DNA from: Anaeromyxobacter diazotrophicus
GTDB lineage: Bacteria > Myxococcota > Myxococcia > Myxococcales > Anaeromyxobacteraceae
Reading direction: 5' to 3'
DNA: 64,000 nt
Assembly (NCBI RefSeq): GCF_013340205.1
Contig: NZ_BJTG01000001.1
Coordinates: forward strand, 186,001-250,000
Made by a program: the position numbers and the translations under genes. The notes beneath the pieces are model-generated. The model was not told where the DNA came from, searched no databases, and worked only from the letters and a program-made list of their open reading frames with translations. This document shows, piece by piece, positions 1-8,260 of this stretch (position 1 is the stretch's first letter; the number at the start of each line of letters is the position of its first letter).

Positions 1-138
1 GAGGGTGCCCAGGAAGCCGGCGGTGTAGGCGAAGCAGACCCGGTCGGTGAGGGCGTCGACCGTGCCGCGCACGCCGCTCGTGCCGAAGGCTGCGCCCGAT
101 TGCGCCAGGCTGCTGATGGGGGTTTGCGTGATCGGCAT
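1..138 (-). CDS. Phosphomannomutase/phosphoglucomutase, N-terminal fragment (cut by window edge)
   Basis: Only the first 46 codons lie in the window; the gene continues past the left edge. The fragment carries FGTSGVRG at residues 18-25, the N-terminal signature of the alpha-D-phosphohexomutase superfamily, whose members interconvert hexose 6- and 1-phosphates to feed nucleotide-sugar synthesis. ATG at 138 is preceded by a GGAGGG ribosome site (complement of 147-152) with 8 nt spacing, which supports this start. It has the same orientation as the polysaccharide operon to its right, so supply of mannose-1-P or glucose-1-P for that locus is the natural inference. Substrate cannot be told from this fragment. 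Confidence 0.85.
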   Translation of the reverse strand, partial: MPITQTPISSLAQSGAAFGTSGVRGTVDALTDRVCFAYTAGFLGTL

Positions 139-637
139 CGTTCCAACCCTCCGCGAGGGGTCGCGCCATATCGGGCGCTCGCAGGGCGCGAATCCTGCCG
201 GAACGAACGGGGGATGTCGAAGAGACTTCCAGGCCGATACGACAGATTTCGCGATCCGCTTCCTCCGGGGAAGAGGGCGCGGCCCCTGATCCCTACGCCG
301 CCGTCCCTGGCAGCTCCCGGCCGTCCACCAGCTTCCCGAGCCGCGTCACGTTTCCGGACGGATCCCTGAGCTCGACCAGCTGCAGCGGGCCGACCCGGGC
401 GATGGCCTGCGAAACCGCCTCGTCACGCGATTCGGCAGTGCCCCGCGCACGCTGGCTGTTCACGCCGACTGCGGCCCACGTCCAGACGTCGGGCTCGGCT
501 CGCGCAGCGCTTCGGGCCACGGCATCCTCCCCAGACAAGTGCAAGACTGGAGAATAACCATGCGGTCTGCGCTGCGCTTTGCCCAGTGCGCGTAACCGCG
601 CACCCCCACTCTGTTGAGCCGAACCCCTGGGATTCGC
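139..637. other. Intergenic stretch between the phosphohexomutase and the 4,6-dehydratase genes
   Basis: About 500 bp separate two leftward genes. The part next to the phosphohexomutase start (139-292) should hold its promoter, but I see no clear -35/-10 pair. The middle carries a weak possible small reading frame on the minus strand (293-544, listed separately). No terminator hairpin with a T-run and no RNA gene is visible. Confidence 0.5.
293..544 (-). CDS. Possible small hypothetical protein
   Basis: An 83-codon frame with strong G/C bias at third codon positions, which is coding-like in this genome. It contains the stretch WTWAAVGVNSQRARGTAESR, which looks more like real protein than shadow sequence. 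The only start in this frame is TTG at 544; the frame stays open further upstream and no ribosome site was found. It could be a small real gene, the remnant of a longer one, or a chance frame. No function is proposed. Confidence 0.25.
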   Translation of the reverse strand: MHLSGEDAVARSAARAEPDVWTWAAVGVNSQRARGTAESRDEAVSQAIARVGPLQLVELRDPSGNVTRLGKLVDGRELPGTAA

Positions 638-2593
638 TCAAGAACGCGCCTGCTGCGCCGGGCGAAACTCCACCACGTTGAGATCGACATCCTCATTTCG
701 ACTGGGGATCTTCGACACTGGCGCCGGGCGCGTACTCCGGCCACCGGTGTAGGTAGGCACCACGCGCCGGATCGCGTCGAGGACGCCGTCCCTGTCACCG
801 GTGCTTGCGCTCGCACGCAGCTCCTTCAGCCGCTCCGGTAGATCGGAGGGCGGGGCCGGGCTGCGCGCGACGAGGATGCGGTTCCGGACCTCGCTCGTCT
901 CCTCCTCCTCTTCGGTGAGCAGCTCCTCGTAGAGCTTCTCTCCCGGCCGGAGGCCGGAGAAGACGATGGGGATGTCCTGGCCCGGCACGTACCCCGCCAT
1001 CGTGATGAGGTTCCGCGCGAGCTGGGCGATCTTGATGGGCTCGCCCATGTCGAGCACGCACAGGTCGCCATAGCCGCCGAGCCCCGCGAGCAGCACGAGC
1101 CCGACCGCCTCGGGGATGGTCATGAAGTACCGGGTGCAATCCGGGTGGGTGACGGTCACCGGCCCGCCGCGCTCGATCTGCTGCTTGAAGATGGGGACCA
1201 CACTGCCGGCCGACCCGAGCACGTTGCCGAACCGGACCGCGGTCATCTTGGTCTTCGAGGCCCGGTCGAGATCGCGGATCACGAACTCCGCGATGCGCTT
1301 CGTGGCACCCATGACCGACGTCGGACGCACCGCCTTGTCGGTCGAGATGAAGACGAGCCGCTCGGCGCCGCAGGCGATCGCCATGCGGGCGACGTTCATG
1401 GTCCCGAAGACGTTGTTCTTCACCGCCTCCTCGGGTGCGTCCTCCATGAGCGGCACGTGTTTGTGCGCCGCCGCGTGGAACACGAGCTGCGGGCGATAGC
1501 GCTCCCCCAGCCGGCCGAGCCGGTCCGGCTCGCGGATGTCGGCCACCTCGGCATGGACGCGCAGCTCCGGGCAGTCCTCCTGGAGCCGGCGCGTCTTGAG
1601 GTAGAGCTCGTTCTCGTTCATGTCCACGAGCACGAGCTCACTCACCCCGTTCATCGCGAGCTGGCGGGAGATCTCGCCGCCGATGGAGCCGCCGGCGCCG
1701 GTGACCATCGCCCGTCGTCCGGAGACGAGCTTCCTGATCTCGCGGTCGTCGAAGGCGATGGCGTCGCGCGGGAGCAGGTCCTCTGGCGAGAGGTCGTGCA
1801 GGATCGCCGCGGAGATCCGCTCGTCCATCTGGGCGAAGGACGCGGGGATTATTTTGAAGCTCGCCTTCGAGCTCTCGCACATCCGGAGGATCTCGCGCAG
1901 CCGCGCCGCCGGCAGATGGGTGATGGCGAGCAGGACCATCGAGACGCCGCGCTCGGCGATGAGCCTCGGCAGCTCGGCGATGGTGCCCAAGACGGGCTTG
2001 CCGTTGAGCGACAGCCCGAGCTTCGTCTTCGCGTCGTCGACGTAACCGATCAGGTCGTACCTAGACTCTCGGGAGCGCAGGATGTCGCGTGCCAGCAGGT
2101 CGGCCGCTCCACCAGCGCCCACGATAATGGTCCGGAGCGCCCCGTTCGATCCGCGCCGGTACTGCTCGTCCAGCCAGGCCATGGCGAAGCGAGGGATGAA
2201 GCGAACGCCTCCCATGAGGCTCGCCGACAGGAAGAACTCGAGGACGTAGATGCTGCGCGGGAGCCCCGGTGGCGCGACTTGGTGGAGCGCCACGACGAAC
2301 AGCCCCGTTCCTGCCGCGGTCGCCGACACGACCCGCACCCCCTCGGCCAGGCCTGACATCCGGAACGACCAGCGGTAGAGCCGAGTGGCGGCGGTGACTG
2401 ACAGCCTGACCAGGATCAACAGCGGAACGGCGACCCGGGTCTGCGCCGCGACCCACCCTGGAACGTGCGAGTCAAAGCGAATGGCGAGTGCGGCAGCGAA
2501 GGCGCAGGCGGTGGCCAGGGCGTCGAAAGCGAGCATCGACGGGTAACGCAACGCGCGTACCGAGGCCCAACGGACGGCGAATGACCGGATCAT
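638..2593 (-). CDS. WbpM/FlaA1/CapD-family membrane nucleotide-sugar 4,6-dehydratase
   Basis: This 651-aa protein has hydrophobic segments in its first ~135 residues, a first Rossmann-like domain (about 154-280, VGAGGAAD) and a second, catalytic SDR domain starting at about 294 with GAGGSIGG (299-306). The catalytic residues fit the SMK form of the WbpM family: S417 in FISTDKAV, then M428 and K432 in VMGATK, with Met in place of the usual Tyr. Family members dehydrate UDP-GlcNAc to a 4-keto-6-deoxy sugar at the cytoplasmic membrane, the first step towards QuiNAc, FucNAc or bacillosamine-type sugars. ATG at 2593 is preferred over 2713 because the shorter form matches the family start and has an upstream GGGAG. 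The exact stereochemistry is not predictable here. Confidence 0.88.
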   Translation of the reverse strand: MIRSFAVRWASVRALRYPSMLAFDALATACAFAAALAIRFDSHVPGWVAAQTRVAVPLLILVRLSVTAATRLYRWSFRMSGLAEGVRVVSATAAGTGLFVVALHQVAPPGLPRSIYVLEFFLSASLMGGVRFIPRFAMAWLDEQYRRGSNGALRTIIVGAGGAADLLARDILRSRESRYDLIGYVDDAKTKLGLSLNGKPVLGTIAELPRLIAERGVSMVLLAITHLPAARLREILRMCESSKASFKIIPASFAQMDERISAAILHDLSPEDLLPRDAIAFDDREIRKLVSGRRAMVTGAGGSIGGEISRQLAMNGVSELVLVDMNENELYLKTRRLQEDCPELRVHAEVADIREPDRLGRLGERYRPQLVFHAAAHKHVPLMEDAPEEAVKNNVFGTMNVARMAIACGAERLVFISTDKAVRPTSVMGATKRIAEFVIRDLDRASKTKMTAVRFGNVLGSAGSVVPIFKQQIERGGPVTVTHPDCTRYFMTIPEAVGLVLLAGLGGYGDLCVLDMGEPIKIAQLARNLITMAGYVPGQDIPIVFSGLRPGEKLYEELLTEEEEETSEVRNRILVARSPAPPSDLPERLKELRASASTGDRDGVLDAIRRVVPTYTGGRSTRPAPVSKIPSRNEDVDLNVVEFRPAQQARS

Positions 2594-2778
2594 CGAGTAT
2601 CGCTCCCGCGAACGACTGGGGGAACCTGCCAAGGTCGTGAAGAGGCGGTTACGCGTGGGGCTGTGACAGTCCCGTGGCGCCGTCCATTCACTGCGGGAGC
2701 GTGCAATAGCCATGCGCTATTTTTGGACCCGCGGCCCGGTGACCCGTGCTTACGGTACATGTCGAACGCCAGGCACGC

Positions 2779-3351
2779 CTACCATCCCGCCACGTGATCC
2801 CCAGGCGAAACCCGCTGAGACGGATCCACAGTTGCTCCGGGCGCCACGCTCGAGTGCGCCCCCAGGACGACCTCCTCCCCGATGAACGCCCCACCCCCGA
2901 CACAGGCGTATGGTGCGAGGTAAGAGAATGACGCGACGCGGGCGTCGTGATCGGCCGTGGCGTGGACGTTCAGTACCACGTGCGCGCCCAGCCGCGCCGC
3001 TGGCCCCACGAACGCGAACGGCGCGACGATACAACCGGGTTCGAGCTCGGCAGTCGGAGCGACGTAGGCGAGCGGGTGCACCAGGGTGAGGAACTGGCAG
3101 CCACGTTCCTCCGCTCGCTTCGCCAGGAGGCGCCGGCTCGCCGGATCACCGACCGCCACGATGAAGAGGGTATTGGCCGACAGGGGCACGTCCTCGAGCC
3201 TCGCGACGGGTAGCCCTGTCTCCCATCGGCCGGGAGCGTCATCGATGAATCCAGCCGGCGTGGTGTTCTTCCCGGCCACAGCGAGATCGCGCAGGTATTG
3301 CAGGACTTCGCGACCGAAGCCGCCTGCACCGATGATGTGGACCAGCGGCAT
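2779..3351 (-). CDS. PglD/NeuD-type sugar O/N-acetyltransferase (C-terminus probably frameshifted)
   Basis: The 190-aa product begins with a small Rossmann-like domain (GAGGFG at 8-13) followed by a left-handed beta-helix of hexapeptide repeats (about 90-180), the layout of PglD and NeuD acetyltransferases. These transfer acetyl from acetyl-CoA to an amino-sugar nucleotide or sialic-type sugar. The frame stops early with ...GDHVAGW. One frame over, directly after this point, the DNA encodes MVGVPGVRHVP and a stop at 2750-2752, which is the usual VxGVPxR-type ending of such enzymes. A one-base loss in the C-run at 2786-2788 would explain it. Its neighbour WbpM would supply a keto-sugar precursor; no aminotransferase is seen in the window. 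Confidence 0.82.
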   Translation of the reverse strand: MPLVHIIGAGGFGREVLQYLRDLAVAGKNTTPAGFIDDAPGRWETGLPVARLEDVPLSANTLFIVAVGDPASRRLLAKRAEERGCQFLTLVHPLAYVAPTAELEPGCIVAPFAFVGPAARLGAHVVLNVHATADHDARVASFSYLAPYACVGGGAFIGEEVVLGAHSSVAPGATVDPSQRVSPGDHVAGW

Positions 3352-3371
3352 GAAGGAGCCTTGCCGCCGCT

Positions 3372-4442
3372 TCAGGCTGCCCGACGATCCGCGTCCGGTC
3401 GCTCGACCCGCTCCGCGGCCATAGCGTGCGCCCGCTCCAGCCCGCGTACGACCTGCGCCGCCACGACGAAGACCAGCGCCGCGGCCATGAGTAGTGCGAG
3501 CCGCACCGGAGCGGTCGCGAGCGCCATCAAGACCGCGAGCCCCCCCAGGAGCGCGAAGCCCAGGTAGGCGGAGAGCGTAATGGCCCGATGTTCGATGCCC
3601 AGCGCCAGTGGCCGCTGATAGTGATGGGAGCGGTGCGGCTCATACCAGCGCTGCCCCTGGATCACGCGGCGGACGAGGGTCACGGTCGCGTCGAGCACGA
3701 AGAGCGAGAGCGCCACCGCGACGATGTCGAAGGAGACTGGTTGGCGGTCCGGCAGGAGCGGCACGCAGCCAAAGAAGAAGCCGATCGCCGTCGAGCCGAC
3801 GTCTCCCATGAAGATGGATGATGGCGGGAAGTTCAGGAACAGGAAACCAAGGCTTGCGCCGGCGACGGCGACCGCGAGCGCCGCCGTCGCCGACGCGCCG
3901 CAGAGCCACGCAGCGGCCGCGATGGCGAGGCCGCCTATGAGCCCCTGCCCGCCGGCGAGCCCGTCGATACCGTCCATGAAGTTGTAGAGGTTGGTGAGCC
4001 AGACGATCCAGAGCACCGCCAAAGGTGCCAGTACCCACGGGGGCAGGATCGAGCCGAGCAGTGGTCCCGCCGCCTGCGGAAGGGCGGCGAAGCGGAACGC
4101 CACGACGGTGCTGGCCGCGGCGAGCTGGACCACGAACCGCCAGCGGGCGGGGACCTGGCGAAGGTCGTCGATGAAGCCGAGACACGCGATGACGCCGGTA
4201 GCGGCGAGCGGGCCCATCGCGGCGCTTGGCACGGAACCGGCCGAGACCAGGGCGACGCCCGCGACAAGAAAGGCGCCCATGACTCCCACGCCGCCGAGCC
4301 GCGGCTTGGGCGTGGCATGCGCGCTGCGGCCGTTGGGCTCGTCGAGGATCGCGAGCCGGACCGCGATGTTGCGGCAGGCATAGGCCACACTGAACGAGAT
4401 GGCACCGGCCGTTGCGAAGAGTGCGATCCCCGTGATCATCAT
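3372..4442 (-). CDS. WecA/WbpL-type polyprenyl-phosphate HexNAc-1-phosphate transferase (GT family 4 transferase)
   Basis: A polytopic membrane enzyme of about 356 aa. It has the RLGG motif of the family, a DD pair near 92-93, the signature NFMDGIDG with D157 and D160, and NFPPSSIFMGDVGS further on, followed by an HRSHHYQR loop typical of WbpL-like proteins. Such enzymes move a sugar-1-phosphate from a UDP-sugar to undecaprenyl phosphate, starting assembly of a lipid-linked repeat unit at the inner membrane. It is probably the priming enzyme of this locus. The start is uncertain: ATG at 4442 or 4439, or GTG at 4463; none has a good ribosome site. Confidence 0.88.
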   Translation of the reverse strand: MMITGIALFATAGAISFSVAYACRNIAVRLAILDEPNGRSAHATPKPRLGGVGVMGAFLVAGVALVSAGSVPSAAMGPLAATGVIACLGFIDDLRQVPARWRFVVQLAAASTVVAFRFAALPQAAGPLLGSILPPWVLAPLAVLWIVWLTNLYNFMDGIDGLAGGQGLIGGLAIAAAAWLCGASATAALAVAVAGASLGFLFLNFPPSSIFMGDVGSTAIGFFFGCVPLLPDRQPVSFDIVAVALSLFVLDATVTLVRRVIQGQRWYEPHRSHHYQRPLALGIEHRAITLSAYLGFALLGGLAVLMALATAPVRLALLMAAALVFVVAAQVVRGLERAHAMAAERVERPDADRRAA

Positions 4443-4536
4443 GGCGCACTGCGCGTATAACACGCAACCCGAGTGGGACGCTATCCGCCATCCCTCGTCG
4501 ACCGTTACCGATCATCAGGCCGCCGCGCCGCGTGCT

Positions 4537-5859
4537 TCAGGCTTTGACGATCCTGGGCCTCGCCCGACCACCCGCGAACAGCGGCTCGACCATGTTGCGG
4601 GTATCCAATACGAGCGGAACGTGCTCGAAGAGCGCGGCGTCCTTGAAGAGGTCGTGGGCGGTCGCCACCACGACCGCATCGAAGGCGGCAAACGCCTCCG
4701 CGGTCACGGGGAGACTGCGCATCTTGAGGTCATGCCGCCGCGTCTTGCGGGCCTCCGAGAAGTAGGGATCGCAGTACTCGACGTGGGCATCAGCCTCACG
4801 GAGCAGCTCGATGATCTCGTACGACGGCGACTCGCGGTCGTCGTCGATGTTTGCCTTGTAGGCCAACCCCAGCACCAGGATCCTTGATCCCTTGAGCGGC
4901 TTGCCGTCCTCGTTCAGGGCTCGCTGGAGGCGATGGAGGACATAGCTCGGCATCCTCGTGTTGATCTCGCCGGCCAGCTCGATGAACCGTGCCCAGGATC
5001 CGTACTCGGCCGCCTTCCACGACAAGTAGAAGGGGTCGAGCGGGATACAGTGACCGCCCAGCCCTGGGCCTGGATAGAACGGCATGAACCCGAATGGCTT
5101 GCTCTTGGCCGCCTCGATGACCTCCCAGACGTCGATGTCCATTCGGTCGAAGAGCATCTTGAGCTCGTTCACGAGCGCGATGTTCACCGACCTGAACACG
5201 TTCTCGAGGAGCTTGCTCGACTCCGCCACGCGCGAGCTGGACACGGGGACGACCTTCTCCATGGCTGCGCCGTACAGAAGCGCCGCGCAGTCGGTCGAGG
5301 TCGATTCCACCCCGCCCACGACCTTCGGGATGTTCCGCGTCGTGTGATCGCGGCGGCCTGGGTCCTCTCGTTCGGGTGAGAACGCGAGGAGGAAGTCGTT
5401 GGGACAGCGCAGACCCGTAGCTTCGAGGAGCGGCTTCACCTCCTCGTCGGTGGTACCGGGGTAGGTGGTCGATTCCAGGACGATGAGCTGGCCACGGCGC
5501 AGGCGCTTCGCGATCTCGCGTACAGTCGAGTGGATGTACGAGTTGTCCGGCTCCCGGTGACGCCCGAGCGGCGTCGGGACGCAGATGAGGATGGCGTCAC
5601 ACGTGCCCAGCCGGTCGAAGTCGGTCGTGGCCCGGTAACGGCCGCTCTTCACCGCAGCAGCGACGCGCTCCGGGCCGATGTGCTTGATGAACGACTCGCC
5701 GCAGGCGATGGCGTCGACCTTCTTGGGATCGACATCGAACCCAGTGACATCGAAGCCAGCCTCACGGAATACGAGCGCGAGGGGCAGTCCGACGTAGCCC
5801 TGACCGATGACGCCGACGTGGGCAGCGCGATTCTCAATCTTTCTACGGAGTTCATTCAT
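4537..5859 (-). CDS. UDP-N-acetylglucosamine-type 6-dehydrogenase (WbpA/WecC-like nucleotide-sugar dehydrogenase)
   Basis: The 440-aa protein has an N-terminal NAD-binding domain (GVIGQGYVGLPLA from about residue 16), a central helical domain and a C-terminal UDP-binding domain with GLAYKANIDDDRESPS. The catalytic cysteine is C271 within GLGGHCIPLDPFYL. Enzymes of this kind oxidise the C6 hydroxyl of a UDP-HexNAc to a carboxylate by two NAD+-dependent steps, giving a uronic acid. Overall sequence feel is closest to WbpA-type UDP-GlcNAc dehydrogenases rather than UDP-glucose dehydrogenases, but the substrate is inferred. It makes an acidic sugar likely in this polysaccharide. Confidence 0.9.
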   Translation of the reverse strand: MNELRRKIENRAAHVGVIGQGYVGLPLALVFREAGFDVTGFDVDPKKVDAIACGESFIKHIGPERVAAAVKSGRYRATTDFDRLGTCDAILICVPTPLGRHREPDNSYIHSTVREIAKRLRRGQLIVLESTTYPGTTDEEVKPLLEATGLRCPNDFLLAFSPEREDPGRRDHTTRNIPKVVGGVESTSTDCAALLYGAAMEKVVPVSSSRVAESSKLLENVFRSVNIALVNELKMLFDRMDIDVWEVIEAAKSKPFGFMPFYPGPGLGGHCIPLDPFYLSWKAAEYGSWARFIELAGEINTRMPSYVLHRLQRALNEDGKPLKGSRILVLGLAYKANIDDDRESPSYEIIELLREADAHVEYCDPYFSEARKTRRHDLKMRSLPVTAEAFAAFDAVVVATAHDLFKDAALFEHVPLVLDTRNMVEPLFAGGRARPRIVKA

Positions 5860-5968
5860 GGTGGGCGGAGCGCCAGGACCGAAGCCGAGCGCAAGGTCGG
5901 CAGTTTAGGGCGAAAGGCCCACCGAGAAAAGGGATCCCTGGCCCGCGATCCCCCTCGCAGCATGCGCC

Positions 5969-6919
5969 TCAACGCTTCCCCGCCTCTCGCCGCGAGCGCA
6001 GCCAGTCGGCGAGACCTCGCAGCCCCTCGTGCAGGGAGACTTCGGGCCGGAACCCCACCGCTGACGCGAGCTCACCGCCGTCGTAGGCCGCCGGCGCGAT
6101 CAGGGTCTCGACCTGCTCACGCAGCCGGGCCCGGTGGCCGAGCAACGCGAGGACGGCTTCTGCGGCCAACGCGAGCGCGACAGCCAGCGCGCCGGGGACC
6201 GCCGGCGGCAGGCGCCGCCCGAGCGCGGCATACGCCGCGCGGTGGATCTCGCCCAGCGTGGGAGCAACTGGCGGAGCAGCGACGTAGGTCTGCCCGAGCG
6301 CTGCCGGATCTGTGGCGCACGCGATGAGGGCGCGCGCGGCATCATCGAACGCGAGACAGGACTTGGGGCAGCCCGAAGGGCCGATCGGCCAGTATCTCCG
6401 TGACGCGATCGCCTGCAGCATCTTCTCCATGTTGCCCCGCCCATAAGGGCCATACAGGAGCGGGAACCGCACGATCGCGAATCGAAGCCCGGCCTCGCCC
6501 TCGCGGCGAATCGCAGCTTCTGCGGCGAGCTTGCTCTGCCCGTAGGCCGTCCCGGCCCGCCGTCCGCGCGGCTCGGCACCCTCGAGAACCGCGACGGTGC
6601 TCGCGAACACGAGGATCGCGCCGGACTGACGGCAAGCCTGCGCCAGGCGAGCGGTGGAACCGGCGTTGAGCTCGAAGACCGCTGCCTCCTCATCGAGGCC
6701 GGCGGGCTTGCGGTGGACATAAGCGGCCAGGTGGAAGACGACGTCCTGCCCCTGCACCAGCGGTGCCCAGTCGACGCTGCCGAGCTCCGCGGCCACGACG
6801 CGCGCGCCCTCGAGCGTCACTTCCGCACGCCGGCAGGTTCCTGTGATGCGAGCGCCCGCGAGGCGCGCCGCCAGGGCTCTGCCCAATCCACCCGTGATCC
6901 CTGTGATGAGGACGTCCAT
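5969..6919 (-). CDS. SDR-family nucleotide-sugar epimerase/dehydratase
   Basis: A 316-aa extended short-chain dehydrogenase. The NAD(P)-binding motif GITGGLG lies at residues 7-13, and the catalytic set is S107 (FAST) with Y126 and K130 in AYGQSK. The family includes GalE-like 4-epimerases and 4-keto-sugar reductases such as WbpK/WbpV, and the sequence alone does not separate them. Position between the polymerase gene and the UDP-sugar dehydrogenase argues for a role in making a repeat-unit sugar. It could reduce the 4-keto product of the WbpM-type enzyme. Confidence 0.82.
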   Translation of the reverse strand: MDVLITGITGGLGRALAARLAGARITGTCRRAEVTLEGARVVAAELGSVDWAPLVQGQDVVFHLAAYVHRKPAGLDEEAAVFELNAGSTARLAQACRQSGAILVFASTVAVLEGAEPRGRRAGTAYGQSKLAAEAAIRREGEAGLRFAIVRFPLLYGPYGRGNMEKMLQAIASRRYWPIGPSGCPKSCLAFDDAARALIACATDPAALGQTYVAAPPVAPTLGEIHRAAYAALGRRLPPAVPGALAVALALAAEAVLALLGHRARLREQVETLIAPAAYDGGELASAVGFRPEVSLHEGLRGLADWLRSRREAGKR

Positions 6920-6967
6920 ACCGACTCGCGAGGCGAAGAGGAAGTCAGAACAGTGAGGGACGAACCA

Positions 6968-8260
6968 TCACGTCGGCGTCGCAGGCAGTTCAGGCGCGGG
7001 CGCCGCGCCTGGCTCGCACCTGAACTGCATCGAGAGCAGAAGCACCAGCGCGTACCCGTTGCTGAACAGAATCCCTATCAGGGGCGCGGCATACAGCGCA
7101 TACGCGAAGATCATCCAGAGCGCGCGAAGCGCCTCGTCCTGCGACCGCGCAAAGATCCGGAACAGGACCCCGACGAAGAGCGAGAAGACGACCGCCCCCA
7201 CCCACCCGAAGTTGACGAACGCCTCGGTTAAGAAGACGGAATTGGCAGAGCCGGTCTCGGTCTCGTTCTGTCCCCACTGGGCCGCGAACACGTCCCGTTC
7301 GAACTTCACACGCTCCAGCCCGAAGGTCCCCGCGAGCAGGCTGCTCGTCGCTCCCATCAGCAACGTGCTGGAGTACTCCTGCTCGAAGACGCGCAGCGCA
7401 TCAGCGGCAGTGATGACGGGGATGGCGACCGCTCGCCATCCGAGCATCCCGAGTGGTCCTTCCGGAATGTAGGTGGCGCTGAAGTACTCGTCGCCGCCTC
7501 GGTCGCTGTCGCTCGTGCCGATGCCGGACGCGACGGTCACGAGGAGCAGCAGCGCCAGGCCCCCCGCGAGTACGAGGCCGGGCCGGATCAGCGACGCGAT
7601 GCGCCGCTGGACCGTCAGGTACAGCAGCGGGATCGCGGCGCGCAGGAAGAACGACTTCTCGACGAAGCTGATGCAATAGACGAGGAAGAAGCCGAAGAAC
7701 AGCCACCGGAAGCGGTGACGGTGGAGCAGCAGGAGGGCGAGCGAGTACGGCACGAGTGCACCCGCGAGCGCCGCGTTGACATAGACGAAGCTTGCCTGCC
7801 AGCCTTCGCGCGCTTTCAGGAACTGCTCACGTAGCGTGGAGATGGTCTCCCGATCGGCCCCCTGGAGCGCCGCGACGAACGGGATCCGCTCCGCCGTTAC
7901 GCAGACCAGGACCACGAACACGAGGAAGCCCCCCCAGACCGCCGCGAGGAAAGGTTCCATCCCGAGGACTCGCTTCTGATCCTCGCTGCGATTCAGCCTA
8001 TCGAAGAACGGGAGGCGCGTGCCGATCAGCACGCAGGCGGCACCAACGGCGCCGAGCTTCGCGAGCTGCAGGAAGTACTCGTTCTCGAGCCCTGCGAGAT
8101 AGACCGCGAGTGGCACTACGACATACGCGAGGGCAATCGCCGAGGCGAATATCGCCCCGCTCCACTCCACACGCGTGAGGACCCCGAGAACGCGATCGAG
8201 CGGCCCGGGCCGCCAGTGGGAAACGGCGTCGGGCGCCCGCACCTGAGAGACCGTACTCAT
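6968..8260 (-). CDS. Wzy-like O-antigen/exopolysaccharide polymerase
   Basis: A 430-aa integral membrane protein with about ten hydrophobic segments, including a pair near 40-60, several from 110 to 240 and a C-terminal cluster from about 345. A large hydrophilic loop occurs between about residues 250 and 340. Wzy polymerases share this topology but little sequence, so the call rests on topology plus location between a glycosyltransferase and sugar enzymes in a locus that also has a Wzx-like flippase, Wza and Wzz. Its ATG (8258-8260) overlaps the stop of the upstream glycosyltransferase, indicating translational coupling. Confidence 0.7.
   Translation of the reverse strand: MSTVSQVRAPDAVSHWRPGPLDRVLGVLTRVEWSGAIFASAIALAYVVVPLAVYLAGLENEYFLQLAKLGAVGAACVLIGTRLPFFDRLNRSEDQKRVLGMEPFLAAVWGGFLVFVVLVCVTAERIPFVAALQGADRETISTLREQFLKAREGWQASFVYVNAALAGALVPYSLALLLLHRHRFRWLFFGFFLVYCISFVEKSFFLRAAIPLLYLTVQRRIASLIRPGLVLAGGLALLLLVTVASGIGTSDSDRGGDEYFSATYIPEGPLGMLGWRAVAIPVITAADALRVFEQEYSSTLLMGATSSLLAGTFGLERVKFERDVFAAQWGQNETETGSANSVFLTEAFVNFGWVGAVVFSLFVGVLFRIFARSQDEALRALWMIFAYALYAAPLIGILFSNGYALVLLLSMQFRCEPGAAPAPELPATPT

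Noticed and set aside
4226-4241. Sigma-54-like TGGCAC...GC match
   Set aside because: It has correct GG-N10-GC spacing but lies inside the WecA-like gene. It shows how often such matches arise by chance here.
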